DNA of 49,882 bases, taken from contig JANDLV010000028.1 in the NCBI GenBank assembly GCA_024330185.1, positions 1 to 49,882 of the forward strand, read 5' to 3'. Under the pieces are notes generated by a model that saw nothing but the letters and a program-made list of their open reading frames with translations, did not search any database and was not told the DNA's origin. The position numbers were made by a program, and so were the translations under genes. This DNA comes from Candidatus Siliceabacter maunaloa (GTDB lineage: Bacteria; Actinomycetota; Thermoleophilia; Solirubrobacterales; Solirubrobacteraceae). This document shows positions 7,466-14,676 of this stretch, piece after piece (positions within the stretch are counted from its first letter, which is position 1; each line of letters starts with the position of its first letter).

Positions 7466-8875
7466 CTAGCGGTCGTAGACCCGCGTCAGGGGACCCACGC
7501 GCTCGCTGCCGTCGGGCGCCGTCCAGCGCACGCGGTAGCGGCGGTCGCCGACGAACTTCGTATTGGTCTCCCAGAAGCCGCGGCTGTTGGTCGTGTCGGC
7601 CTTGAGGTAGCGCCAGTCGCCGCCCCTGGACGAGTAGTCGATGGACACGCGGGTGGCGCCCTCGGCGGGCCGCACCAGGCCCCACAGGTAGGTGCGCACG
7701 CGCTCACGGCCGACCTTCTTGGCCACCATGGGCACCGGGAAGGCCTTGTAGGAGCGCTTGAGGTCGCCGTTGTTGTTGCGCAGGCCCGACTCGAAGCCGC
7801 CGAAGCGCTCCGACTCGGGTGCGCCCTCGATCGGATCGCTGTCGCGCATCAGGTACTGGGAGAACATCCGCACGCGGGCGTTGTTCCAGCCCATGCGCTC
7901 ACCGACCGCGCGCTGCTCGGCCTGGGCGGTCTCGCTCACGCCGTTGGGATCGGGGATCGACTGGATGCCGAACTCCGTGACCCAGATCGTCATGCCCCGG
8001 CGCAGGGCGTTCTGCTCGCCGGCGCGGGCCAGCGCACTGTTGAGGCGGTTGAGCGAGCCGATCGTGACGTGGTCGCGCTGGGAGGGTACGAACCAGGGGC
8101 CCGACTGCGTCGTGTACGGGTGGTGCGCGTAGGCGTGCGCGTCCAGCTCCTCGCAGGAGGAGCTCTTCTTCCAGCTCTTCGACATGCACAGCGTCTCGCG
8201 GAAGAACTCCAGCGGTGCGGCGACGTTCGTGTTCCCGCGGGGGGCGGTCTCGCCGATGAGCAGCCGCACGTCGGGGCGCACCTTGTCGCGTGCGTCGGTG
8301 GCCGCCTGGAAGAGGCGACGGTAGATCTTGCCCGAGGCGACCTCGCGGCGATCCCCCTGGCCGCTGTACTGCGGCTGGAGGAAGTCCGGGTGGTTGGGCT
8401 CGTTCCAGACCGAAAAGAAGCGAACGTTCGAGTAGCGCTTGAGGGTGGCCTCGAAGAAGCGCTCGAAGCGGGCGGGCTCCGGGCGGGTGACCTGGTCGGT
8501 CTTGAACTCGGTGGCCCACTGGGGCACGGGGCCGGTGACGGTGACCATCGGGTTGATGCCGCTCGCGCGCATCTCGTTGATCATCCGGTCGTACTTGCCC
8601 CACCCGGGATAGGCGTTGGGGTCTGTCTCGTCGAAGTCGGGAACCTCGCGCGAGTTCGGGTCGGGGGCGACATCGCGCCAGTAGACGACCACCCTCATCC
8701 AGTCGACGCCGAAGCCCTTGATCTCCTCCAGGGTCTGCGCGCGCAGCGCCGCGTCATCAGACTGCAGCTCGCGCGGCGCCTCGTACATCATGGACTGGCT
8801 CTTCGAGGCGTGGGCGGCCGCGGGGACGAGCAGAAGGCTGGTGATCAGGGTGACGAGCGGCACGAGGCGACGCAC
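7466..8875 (-). CDS. Secreted glycoside hydrolase-like TIM-barrel protein (GH5/GH39-type)
   Basis: A 469-residue exported protein. The N-terminus is a Sec signal peptide (VRRLVPLVTLITSLLLVPAAAHA, cleavage after AHA). The mature part reads as a clan-A (beta/alpha)8 glycosidase: acid/base Glu in FFSVWNEPNHPDFL and nucleophile Glu in MTIWVTEFGIQS, at the expected strand-4 and strand-7 spacing. A C-terminal beta domain (~residues 375-469, RVSIDYSSRGGDWRYL) may bind carbohydrate. The substrate is unknown. The start is GTG 8875 with GGAGG nine bases upstream. The gene ends 25 nt before ssrA on the same strand, so read-through into tmRNA is possible. Confidence 0.8.
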   Translation of the reverse strand: MRRLVPLVTLITSLLLVPAAAHASKSQSMMYEAPRELQSDDAALRAQTLEEIKGFGVDWMRVVVYWRDVAPDPNSREVPDFDETDPNAYPGWGKYDRMINEMRASGINPMVTVTGPVPQWATEFKTDQVTRPEPARFERFFEATLKRYSNVRFFSVWNEPNHPDFLQPQYSGQGDRREVASGKIYRRLFQAATDARDKVRPDVRLLIGETAPRGNTNVAAPLEFFRETLCMSKSWKKSSSCEELDAHAYAHHPYTTQSGPWFVPSQRDHVTIGSLNRLNSALARAGEQNALRRGMTIWVTEFGIQSIPDPNGVSETAQAEQRAVGERMGWNNARVRMFSQYLMRDSDPIEGAPESERFGGFESGLRNNNGDLKRSYKAFPVPMVAKKVGRERVRTYLWGLVRPAEGATRVSIDYSSRGGDWRYLKADTTNSRGFWETNTKFVGDRRYRVRWTAPDGSERVGPLTRVYDR

Positions 8876-9078
8876 GGGCACCTCCAGGGGTCTCGGGGGC
8901 GGAGCGGGACGGACAGTGCGGACCCGGCTCGCGGTCTGTGCTGGTGCAAACGCCCCACGGACAGCGATGTTGCGCTGTCGCCCATGGTATGGCGCGAGGA
9001 CCGACCGTAGCGACGTACTCCCTGCGGCCTCCGGCCGGGAAGTGTCGAAAGGCGGACACCTGACCCTCGACTTGAGGC

Positions 9079-9798
9079 TTAGGCTTGGCGGTGAGCGAGA
9101 AGCAGGAGGCTGTGCCCGAGCACCCGGGCACCCGGGAGGGAGCCGAAGCGGTCCAGCGCCCCCACGGCGCGCTGCGCCGCCGGCGGGAGGCGCCGCCAGA
9201 CGTAGCTCACGGTGTGCAGTTGCGCCGTCAGGCCGGCGGCGCGCGCCCCACGGACCAGGCGCCGCGGCGAGAGCGGGATGTCGTCGGGCGTGCCGTGCAC
9301 GCGCACGCCCAGGCCGAAGCGGTTGGCCGCCGCCAGCGCCGCCCCGACCGGGTACCAGAGGTTGGGCTCCACGGCCACCAGCGCGCCGCCGAGACGCAGG
9401 AGCCGCGCCGCCTCGCTGAACACGGGGGCCAGGGGCGCGGCGTAGGCCACGTGATGGAGCACGAGGCGGTAGAGCACCACGTCGTAGGAGGCGCCGGGCA
9501 CCTCGTGCAGGGCGCCCGCGCAGCCGGTGAAGCCGGCGTCGGCCTCGCCGCGGTCCACGCAGGCGGCCGGCCGCGCCGGGTCGGCGTCGACGGCGACCAG
9601 GCGCCAGGCGGGCGCGGGCAGGAGGTGACGCCCCGGGTGCCAGCCACACCCCACCGACAGCGCGTCGCCGCCGGCCAGGCCCAGGTGGCGGTCGAGCAGC
9701 AGCCGCTCGCGGGCCTTGCCGCGCTCGTACTGGGCCTCGAGCGTGGCCGGGTCGCTCAGGCGGTCGAGCAGGTTGTCGGGCGTGTAGGTCTCGCTCAC
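9079..9798 (-). CDS. Class I SAM-dependent methyltransferase
   Basis: A 239-residue Rossmann-fold methyltransferase. The SAM-binding glycine loop is atypical but visible (DALSVGCGWHPGRHLLP), followed by the acidic ribose-binding strand end LVAVDADP and motif VVLYRLVLHHVAY. The second half carries LLRLGGALVAVEPN, the post-motif III strand common in small-molecule methyltransferases. The substrate is unknown. Starts at GTG 9798. Divergent from another methyltransferase gene across ~210 bp, and upstream of the secreted glycosidase on the same strand, so a role in surface glycan or lipid modification is possible but unproven. Confidence 0.85.
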   Translation of the reverse strand: MSETYTPDNLLDRLSDPATLEAQYERGKARERLLLDRHLGLAGGDALSVGCGWHPGRHLLPAPAWRLVAVDADPARPAACVDRGEADAGFTGCAGALHEVPGASYDVVLYRLVLHHVAYAAPLAPVFSEAARLLRLGGALVAVEPNLWYPVGAALAAANRFGLGVRVHGTPDDIPLSPRRLVRGARAAGLTAQLHTVSYVWRRLPPAAQRAVGALDRFGSLPGARVLGHSLLLLAHRQA

Positions 9799-10009
9799 GG
9801 CGACGGCCTCGGGAGACGAGCGGCCGGGAACCTAGACTAGACCGGGTGGTCCGTCCTGTGAGTCCGTGCGCGTTTGGGCGGCTGCCGGCGCCGGCTCGCA
9901 AGGACGCAGTGAGGGAGTGGGCCTCCAGGCCCATGACCGAGCGAGGACGCCGCCAGCGGGTGATCGGCGGCCGATCCAAACGGGTGGGGGCTTGCAGGAT
10001 GGGCCACTA

Positions 10010-10636
10010 GTGTCCGCTGGCCCAACGGACGTCTACGCCACCGCCAGGGCCGGCCCCCGGGCGCGGATCGCGTCGCTCGTCGCCAGCCGCGCCCGCGCCC
10101 GTCGCCACGGCCGGCTCTTCGCCCTCACCGGCGCCTGCGCCGACAGCCGGATCGTGGACATCGGCTGCGGCCGCCTGGGCCTGCGCGCACACGAGCCAGA
10201 CCTCGACGTCACCGGCGTGGACGTGGCGCCGCGCCCGGAGTACCCGGGGCCCTTCGTCCGGGCCGACGCCACCGACCGCCTCCCCTTCGAGGATGGCGCC
10301 TTCGACCTCGCCTACTGCTCGAGCGTCGTCGAGCACGTGGAGCCCGCGCGCCGCGCGCGCTTCGCCGCCGAGGTGCGCCGCGTCGCCCGCGGCTGGTACG
10401 TGCAGACGCCGGCGTTCTCCTTCCCAGTGGAGCCCCACGCCCTGCTGCCCTTCGCCCACTGGCTCCCGGCGACCGTCAGGCGCCCCTACTGGCGCCTGGG
10501 AGTGGCCGGCGAGTGGGAGGACATCCGCCTCCTGCGCCGCGGCGAGATGGCCGCCCTGTTCGGCGACCCGATCGCCGAGCGGATCGGCCCGTGGGCCAAG
10601 AGCTGGGTCAGCGTGACTAGGATCGAGGGGACATGA
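10010..10636 (+). CDS. SAM-dependent methyltransferase-domain protein
   Basis: A 208-residue methyltransferase: motif I RIVDIGCGRLGLRAHEPD, acidic loop VTGVDVAP, motif II/III FDLAYCSSVVEHVEP. The frame is open for another 144 nt upstream, but that part is non-protein-like. I chose GTG 10010, where sensible sequence begins and AGGATGG lies upstream. A C-terminal segment YVQTPAFSFPVEPHALLPFAHWLP resembles methyltransferases acting on large or lipidic substrates, but the substrate is unknown. Its stop overlaps the pepF ATG (ATGA), so the two are co-translated. Confidence 0.82.
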   Translation: MSAGPTDVYATARAGPRARIASLVASRARARRHGRLFALTGACADSRIVDIGCGRLGLRAHEPDLDVTGVDVAPRPEYPGPFVRADATDRLPFEDGAFDLAYCSSVVEHVEPARRARFAAEVRRVARGWYVQTPAFSFPVEPHALLPFAHWLPATVRRPYWRLGVAGEWEDIRLLRRGEMAALFGDPIAERIGPWAKSWVSVTRIEGT

Positions 10637-12441
10637 GCACCCGCCCCATCTCCGCCGACGATGTCGCCTGGGACCTCGAGCCGCTCGTCGACGGCCAGGG
10701 CGACGCGGGCGTCGACCGCCTCCTCGACGAGGCGCGCCGGCGCGCCGACGACTTCGCCCAGCGCCACGCCGGGAAGGTGGCCGAGCTGGACGGGCCCGGA
10801 CTGGTGGCCGCCATGGCCGAGCTCGAGGAGCTCAACGACCTCGCCGCACGCGCGGGGAACTACGCCATGCTGCGCTTCAGCGTCGACACCGCCGACCCGC
10901 AGATCGGCGCGCTGCTCCAGCGCGTGCAGGAGAAGGGCACGCAGATCGAGACGCGGCTGCTGTTCGTCGAGCTGGAGTGGGCGGCCCTGGACGACGCCCG
11001 CGCCGAGGAGCTGCTGCAGGCCGACGGCCTGGAGAACAGCCGCCACTTCCTGCGCGCCGCGCGGCGCTACCGGCCCCACCTGCTCACGGAGCCCGAGGAG
11101 AAGGTCGTCGCCGAGAAGTCGGTGTCGGGCTCCTCGGCCTGGTCGCGCCTGTTCAGCGAGCAGGTCTCGGCGCTGACCGTCGACCTCCCCGGCGAGGCGC
11201 AGCCGGTCGCGCTGGACAGCGCGCTGAGCCGCCTCATGGCCCCCCGGCGCGAGACCCGCGAGCAGGCGGCGAGCGCCATCACGCAGACACTGCAGCCCGG
11301 CCTGCGCACGCGCGCGTTCATCTTCAACACCCTCCTGGGCGACAAGGCCACCGAGGACCGCCTGCGCCACTACCCGCACTGGCTGGCCGCGCGCAACCTC
11401 TCCAACGAGGCCAGCGACGAGTCCGTGCAGGCGCTGGTCGACGCCGTGCGCGGCCGCTACGCCATCCCCCAGCGGTGGTACCGCCTCAAGGCGCGCCTGC
11501 TGGGCCTCCAGCGCCTCAAGGACTTCGATCGCATGGCCGCCGTCACCGACGAGGACCCCGACGTCGGCTGGGAGGAGGCCCGCGACACGGTCCTGGCCGC
11601 CTACCGCGAGTTCTCCGGCGACCTGGGCGATGCCGCCCAGCGCTTCTTCGACGAGCCCTTCATCGACGCGCCGGTGCGCCCGGCCAAGCGCGGCGGCGCC
11701 TTCTGCGCCTACGTCACCCCCAGCGCCCACCCCTACCTGCTGCTCAACTGGACCGACAAGCGCCGTGACGTGCTCACCCTCGCCCACGAGATGGGCCACG
11801 GCGTGCACGCCGCCCTGGCCCGCCCGCGCGGCATCCTCGAGCAGCACACGCCGCTGACCCTGGCCGAGACCGCCTCGGTCTTCGGCGAGACGCTCGTCTT
11901 CCGCCGCCTGCTCGACGAGGCTCCCAGCCCGGCGAGTCGTCTGAGCCTGCTGGCCGAGTCGATCGAGGGCTCCATCGGCACGGTCTTCCGCCAGGTGGCC
12001 ATGAACCGCTTCGAGCACCTCGTCCACACCAGCCGCCGCGAGGAGGGCGAGCTGGCCGTCGAGCGCATCAACGAGCTGTGGGTCCGGTCCCAGGAGGAGC
12101 TGCTGGGCGACAGCGTCGAGATCACCGAGGGCTACGGCTCGTGGTGGAGCTACGTGCCCCACTTCATCGCCACCCCCGGCTACGTCTACGCCTACGCCTA
12201 CGGCCAGCTCCTGGCGCTGTCGATCTACCAGCGCTACGAGGACGAGGGCGAGGCCTTCGTGCCCGCTTACGTGGAGCTGCTCAGCGCGGGCGGCTCGAAG
12301 GCGCCCGAGGAGCTGGCCGCCATCGCCGGCATCGACCTCGCCGACCCGGGCTTCTGGGATGCCGGGCTCGACCTCGTGGAACGCCAACTGACGGAGGCCG
12401 AGACGGCCGCCAGAGAGGTTCTCGATGCACGCGACGGCTGA
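10633..12441 (+). CDS. pepF: Oligoendopeptidase F, M3 zinc metallopeptidase
   Basis: A 602-residue cytoplasmic M3B peptidase that degrades short peptides. The zinc site HEMGHGVH is at ~residue 385, and the distal Glu ligand is in LAETASVFGETLVF about 25-30 residues later. The family C-terminal tyrosine-rich substrate loop is present (PHFIATPGYVYAYAYGQ). Length is normal (~600). The ATG overlaps the previous stop by 4 nt, and its own 3' end overlaps the rhomboid gene by 17 nt, so methyltransferase-pepF-rhomboid form one tight operon. Confidence 0.95.
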   Translation: MSTRPISADDVAWDLEPLVDGQGDAGVDRLLDEARRRADDFAQRHAGKVAELDGPGLVAAMAELEELNDLAARAGNYAMLRFSVDTADPQIGALLQRVQEKGTQIETRLLFVELEWAALDDARAEELLQADGLENSRHFLRAARRYRPHLLTEPEEKVVAEKSVSGSSAWSRLFSEQVSALTVDLPGEAQPVALDSALSRLMAPRRETREQAASAITQTLQPGLRTRAFIFNTLLGDKATEDRLRHYPHWLAARNLSNEASDESVQALVDAVRGRYAIPQRWYRLKARLLGLQRLKDFDRMAAVTDEDPDVGWEEARDTVLAAYREFSGDLGDAAQRFFDEPFIDAPVRPAKRGGAFCAYVTPSAHPYLLLNWTDKRRDVLTLAHEMGHGVHAALARPRGILEQHTPLTLAETASVFGETLVFRRLLDEAPSPASRLSLLAESIEGSIGTVFRQVAMNRFEHLVHTSRREEGELAVERINELWVRSQEELLGDSVEITEGYGSWWSYVPHFIATPGYVYAYAYGQLLALSIYQRYEDEGEAFVPAYVELLSAGGSKAPEELAAIAGIDLADPGFWDAGLDLVERQLTEAETAAREVLDARDG

Positions 12442-13024
12442 GCCGGCCAAGGAGCGCATGGGCGCCTTCGGGCCCCTGTTGGGTCTGGTGGCGATCATGT
12501 GGATCGCCGAGATGGTCGACGTCGTCCTCGGCGGCCGGCTCGACGGGCTGGGCATCGAGCCCCGCGACGCCGACGGCCTCGTCGGGATCGTGCTCGCGCC
12601 CTTCCTGCACGCCGGCTTCGGCCACCTGATCGCCAACACCATCCCGCTGCTGCTTATGGGCTTCGCCATCGCGCTGAGCGGCCTGGCCCGGGTGGTCGGG
12701 GCGACGGTGATCGTCGCCCTGGTCAGCGGCCTGGGCACCTGGCTCATCGCGCCCGCGGGCACGGTCCACATCGGCGCCAGCGGCCTGGTCTTCGGCTACG
12801 CTACCTACCTGATCGCCCGCGGGATCTTCAGCCGCAACCTCGTGCACCTGGCGCTGGGCGCCGTCATCGTCTTGGTGTTCGGCACCGTGCTGCTGGGCGG
12901 CCTGATCCCAGAGGACGGCATCTCGTGGCAGGCCCACCTCTTCGGCGCCATCGGCGGCGTGATCGCAGCACGTTTCCTCACAACGCAGCGCCGCCCGAGG
13001 GCCAAGCCGACCACCGGCCTCTAA
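12425..13024 (+). CDS. Rhomboid-family intramembrane serine protease
   Basis: A 199-residue membrane protein with six predicted hydrophobic segments. Catalytic features of rhomboids are visible: HAGFGHLIANTIPLL (TM2 His/Asn region), the nucleophile in GASGLVFGY, and the partner His in SWQAHLFGAIGGV. It therefore appears to be an active intramembrane protease cleaving transmembrane substrates. ATG 12425 lies inside the end of pepF (17-nt overlap), implying translational coupling. It ends 8 nt before a decayed molybdenum-hydroxylase pseudogene on the opposite strand. Confidence 0.9.
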   Translation: MHATAEPAKERMGAFGPLLGLVAIMWIAEMVDVVLGGRLDGLGIEPRDADGLVGIVLAPFLHAGFGHLIANTIPLLLMGFAIALSGLARVVGATVIVALVSGLGTWLIAPAGTVHIGASGLVFGYATYLIARGIFSRNLVHLALGAVIVLVFGTVLLGGLIPEDGISWQAHLFGAIGGVIAARFLTTQRRPRAKPTTGL

Positions 13025-13031
13025 CGAAGCG

Positions 13032-13380
13032 TCAGCGCAGCAGCTTGTCGGGCCTCCAGGTCGCCGATGTCCGCGCACGTGGCGATGTGGTACTCGGCGA
13101 AGTCGTGGTTGGAGCCGGGCATCCGGTACACCGGGTCGACGGCGCTGGCCACGCCGTTGCCCACCAGCCAGAAGCCCTCGCGGCGCACCCCCGGCGCGGG
13201 GTCGCGCCCCTCCCAGCCGAAGCGACGCGCGCCCTCGCGCAGGCACCCGACGAGGTCGCGGCTGGACCACGGCATCCCCGACTCGGGATCGACGGCCGGG
13301 TCGTTGCGGACGCGCAGCTCGACCGGATCGATCCCACAGGCCTGCGCCAGCTCGTCCATGGCCGGCCGCGCCTCGCGAAA
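13032..13380 (-). pseudogene. Collapsed xanthine dehydrogenase/aldehyde oxidase large (molybdopterin) subunit
   Basis: Three remnants in order match the C-terminal half of Mo-hydroxylase large subunits. Segment A (13111-13380) contains AMDELAQACGIDPVELRVRN and a stretch ending GVASAVDPVYRMPGS. Segment B (13053-13110) reads NHDFAEYHIATCADIGDLEA. Segment C (13032-13052), in another frame, gives PDKLLR-stop, the typical family C-terminus. The catalytic GEIGIVG region that should lie between B and C is missing, as is everything before A (a full protein is ~750 residues). At least two internal deletions, one frame-disrupting, have occurred. No functional product is expected. Confidence 0.8.
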
Positions 13381-13445
13381 ACCGGAGCAGGGCCTCCGCA
13401 GCCGCGGTGGCACCCGAGCGCTCGGGGACGAGGCCCGTCGCGTCG

Positions 13446-13928
13446 CTAGCGGTACGCCTCGCGCACCGCGCGGTCCATCTCGCGCTTCTGCTCGCGGCCC
13501 TTGATCGCCTCGCGCTTGTCGAAGCGGTCGCGGCCTCGGCCCAGGGCGATCTCGACCTTCGCGTTGGGCCCGCGCCAGTACACACGCGTGGGCACCAGCG
13601 TGTACCCGCGCTCCTTCACCCGCCCGACCAGGCGATCGATCTCACGCCGGTTGGCCAGAAGCTTGCGGTCGCGCTCGGGCTCGTGGTTGGCGCGGCTGGC
13701 CGGCTGGTAGGGCGGGATGTGGACGTTGTGCAGCCACAGCTCTCCGTCGTGGATGGTCACGTAACCGTCCTTGAGCTGGACCCCGTTCGTGCGCATCGAC
13801 TTGACCTCGGTGCCCTGCAGCGCGACGCCGCACTCCAGGCGGTCGCTCAGCTCGTAGCGGAAGCTCGCCTGGCGGTTGGTCGCGATATCGTCCGGATGGG
13901 CCTTGCGCTTCTGTCCCTTCTTGGCCAT
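13446..13928 (-). CDS. smpB: SsrA-binding protein SmpB
   Basis: A 160-residue tmRNA partner. N-terminal MAKKGQKRKAHPDDIATNRQ, then the OB-fold core with ELSDRLECGVALQGTEVKSM, NGVQLKDGYVTI and HNVHIPPYQ, and a basic C-terminal tail (KGREQKREMDRAVREAYR) that enters the mRNA channel. Loads tmRNA onto stalled ribosomes and binds the tRNA-like domain. ATG 13928 fits family N-termini; an in-frame ATG at 13952 is an alternative. Neither has a strong ribosome site. Faces the vapBC pair divergently. Confidence 0.96.
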   Translation of the reverse strand: MAKKGQKRKAHPDDIATNRQASFRYELSDRLECGVALQGTEVKSMRTNGVQLKDGYVTIHDGELWLHNVHIPPYQPASRANHEPERDRKLLANRREIDRLVGRVKERGYTLVPTRVYWRGPNAKVEIALGRGRDRFDKREAIKGREQKREMDRAVREAYR

Positions 13929-13947
13929 CGCGCCGATGAGCTTATGT

Positions 13948-13988
13948 GACATCAATATGTCTTGCTCGTATGCTCCCTGAGCATGCGA
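13948..13988. promoter_or_regulatory. Two inverted repeats at the smpB/vapB divergent start region
   Basis: GACAT-CAAT-ATGTC (13948-13961) and TCGTATGCTC-CCT-GAGCATGCGA (13966-13988, one mismatch) lie side by side. The second overlaps the vapB ATG (13983). VapB-type antitoxins bind such palindromes to autorepress their operon, so this is the likely VapBC operator. It may also affect smpB. Confidence 0.5.
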
Positions 13989-14225
13989 ACCACCGTGCGC
14001 CTGGACGACCATCTCCTCGCGACCGCGAAGCTACGAGCGGCGCAGCGCGGCGTCACCCTCACACGCGTGATCGAAGATGCCCTGCGCGAGTCGCTGACAC
14101 GCGAGCCGACACCGCAGGGCGAGCGCTCCGAGTTGCCCCGTCTGGGCGATGGCGAGCTCCAGGCGGGCGTCGACCTCGCCGACAACGCCACGCTACGGGA
14201 CCTCCTGGACGACGGTTGCTCCTGA
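13983..14225 (+). CDS. vapB: VapB-type antitoxin, ribbon-helix-helix N-terminus
   Basis: An 80-residue protein. MRTTVRLDDHLLATAKLRAAQRGVTLTRVIEDALRESL is a textbook ribbon-helix-helix DNA-binding region, followed by an acidic tail (LADNATLRDLLDD) that would cover the toxin active site. ATG 13983 is chosen over upstream alternatives because the RHH strand begins here. It overlaps the toxin gene by 10 nt. Expected to neutralise the adjacent PIN toxin and repress the operon through the palindromes over its start. Confidence 0.85.
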   Translation: MRTTVRLDDHLLATAKLRAAQRGVTLTRVIEDALRESLTREPTPQGERSELPRLGDGELQAGVDLADNATLRDLLDDGCS

Positions 14226-14647
14226 TCGACGTCAACGTGCTCGTCTACGCCAGTCGCCCAGCCGACGAGCGGCAGGAGCGAGTGCGCGACTGGCTGCAGC
14301 AGACCATCGACGGACCCGAGGCCTTCGGCGTCAGCGAACTCGTCCTCAGCGGCTTCCTGCGGGTCGTCACCCATCCGCGCACGTTCAAGCGCCCCACCAC
14401 CACGAAGGATGCCCTCCGTTTCGCGATGGCCCTCCGCGACCGTCCCAACGCGGTGACGATCCAAGCGGGCCCGCGGCACTGGGAGATCTTCACCGCGCTC
14501 TGCGAGGGAGGGGGCGTGAGGGGGAACCTCGTCCCCGACGCCTACCTCGCCGCCCTGGCGATCGAGTCGGGCAGCGAATGGATCACCGCCGACCGCGGCT
14601 TCGCCCGGTTCGCCGGACTGCGCTGGCGCGACCCGCTCGACTACTGA
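14216..14647 (+). CDS. vapC: VapC-type PIN-domain ribonuclease toxin
   Basis: A 143-residue PIN domain. Acidic active-site residues are visible: Asp in LLIDVNVLVYA (N-terminal strand), Glu in ELVLSGFLRVV, Asp in NLVPDAYLAALA and Asp in WITADRGFARF. Toxins of this class cleave tRNA or rRNA. The only plausible start is TTG 14216 inside the end of vapB, giving MLLIDVN. The pair interrupts the otherwise conserved smpB-rnr neighbourhood, consistent with a mobile addiction module. Confidence 0.9.
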   Translation: MLLIDVNVLVYASRPADERQERVRDWLQQTIDGPEAFGVSELVLSGFLRVVTHPRTFKRPTTTKDALRFAMALRDRPNAVTIQAGPRHWEIFTALCEGGGVRGNLVPDAYLAALAIESGSEWITADRGFARFAGLRWRDPLDY

Positions 14648-14676
14648 ACCTTCGTCGCGCGCCGTGAGGCCCCTGG

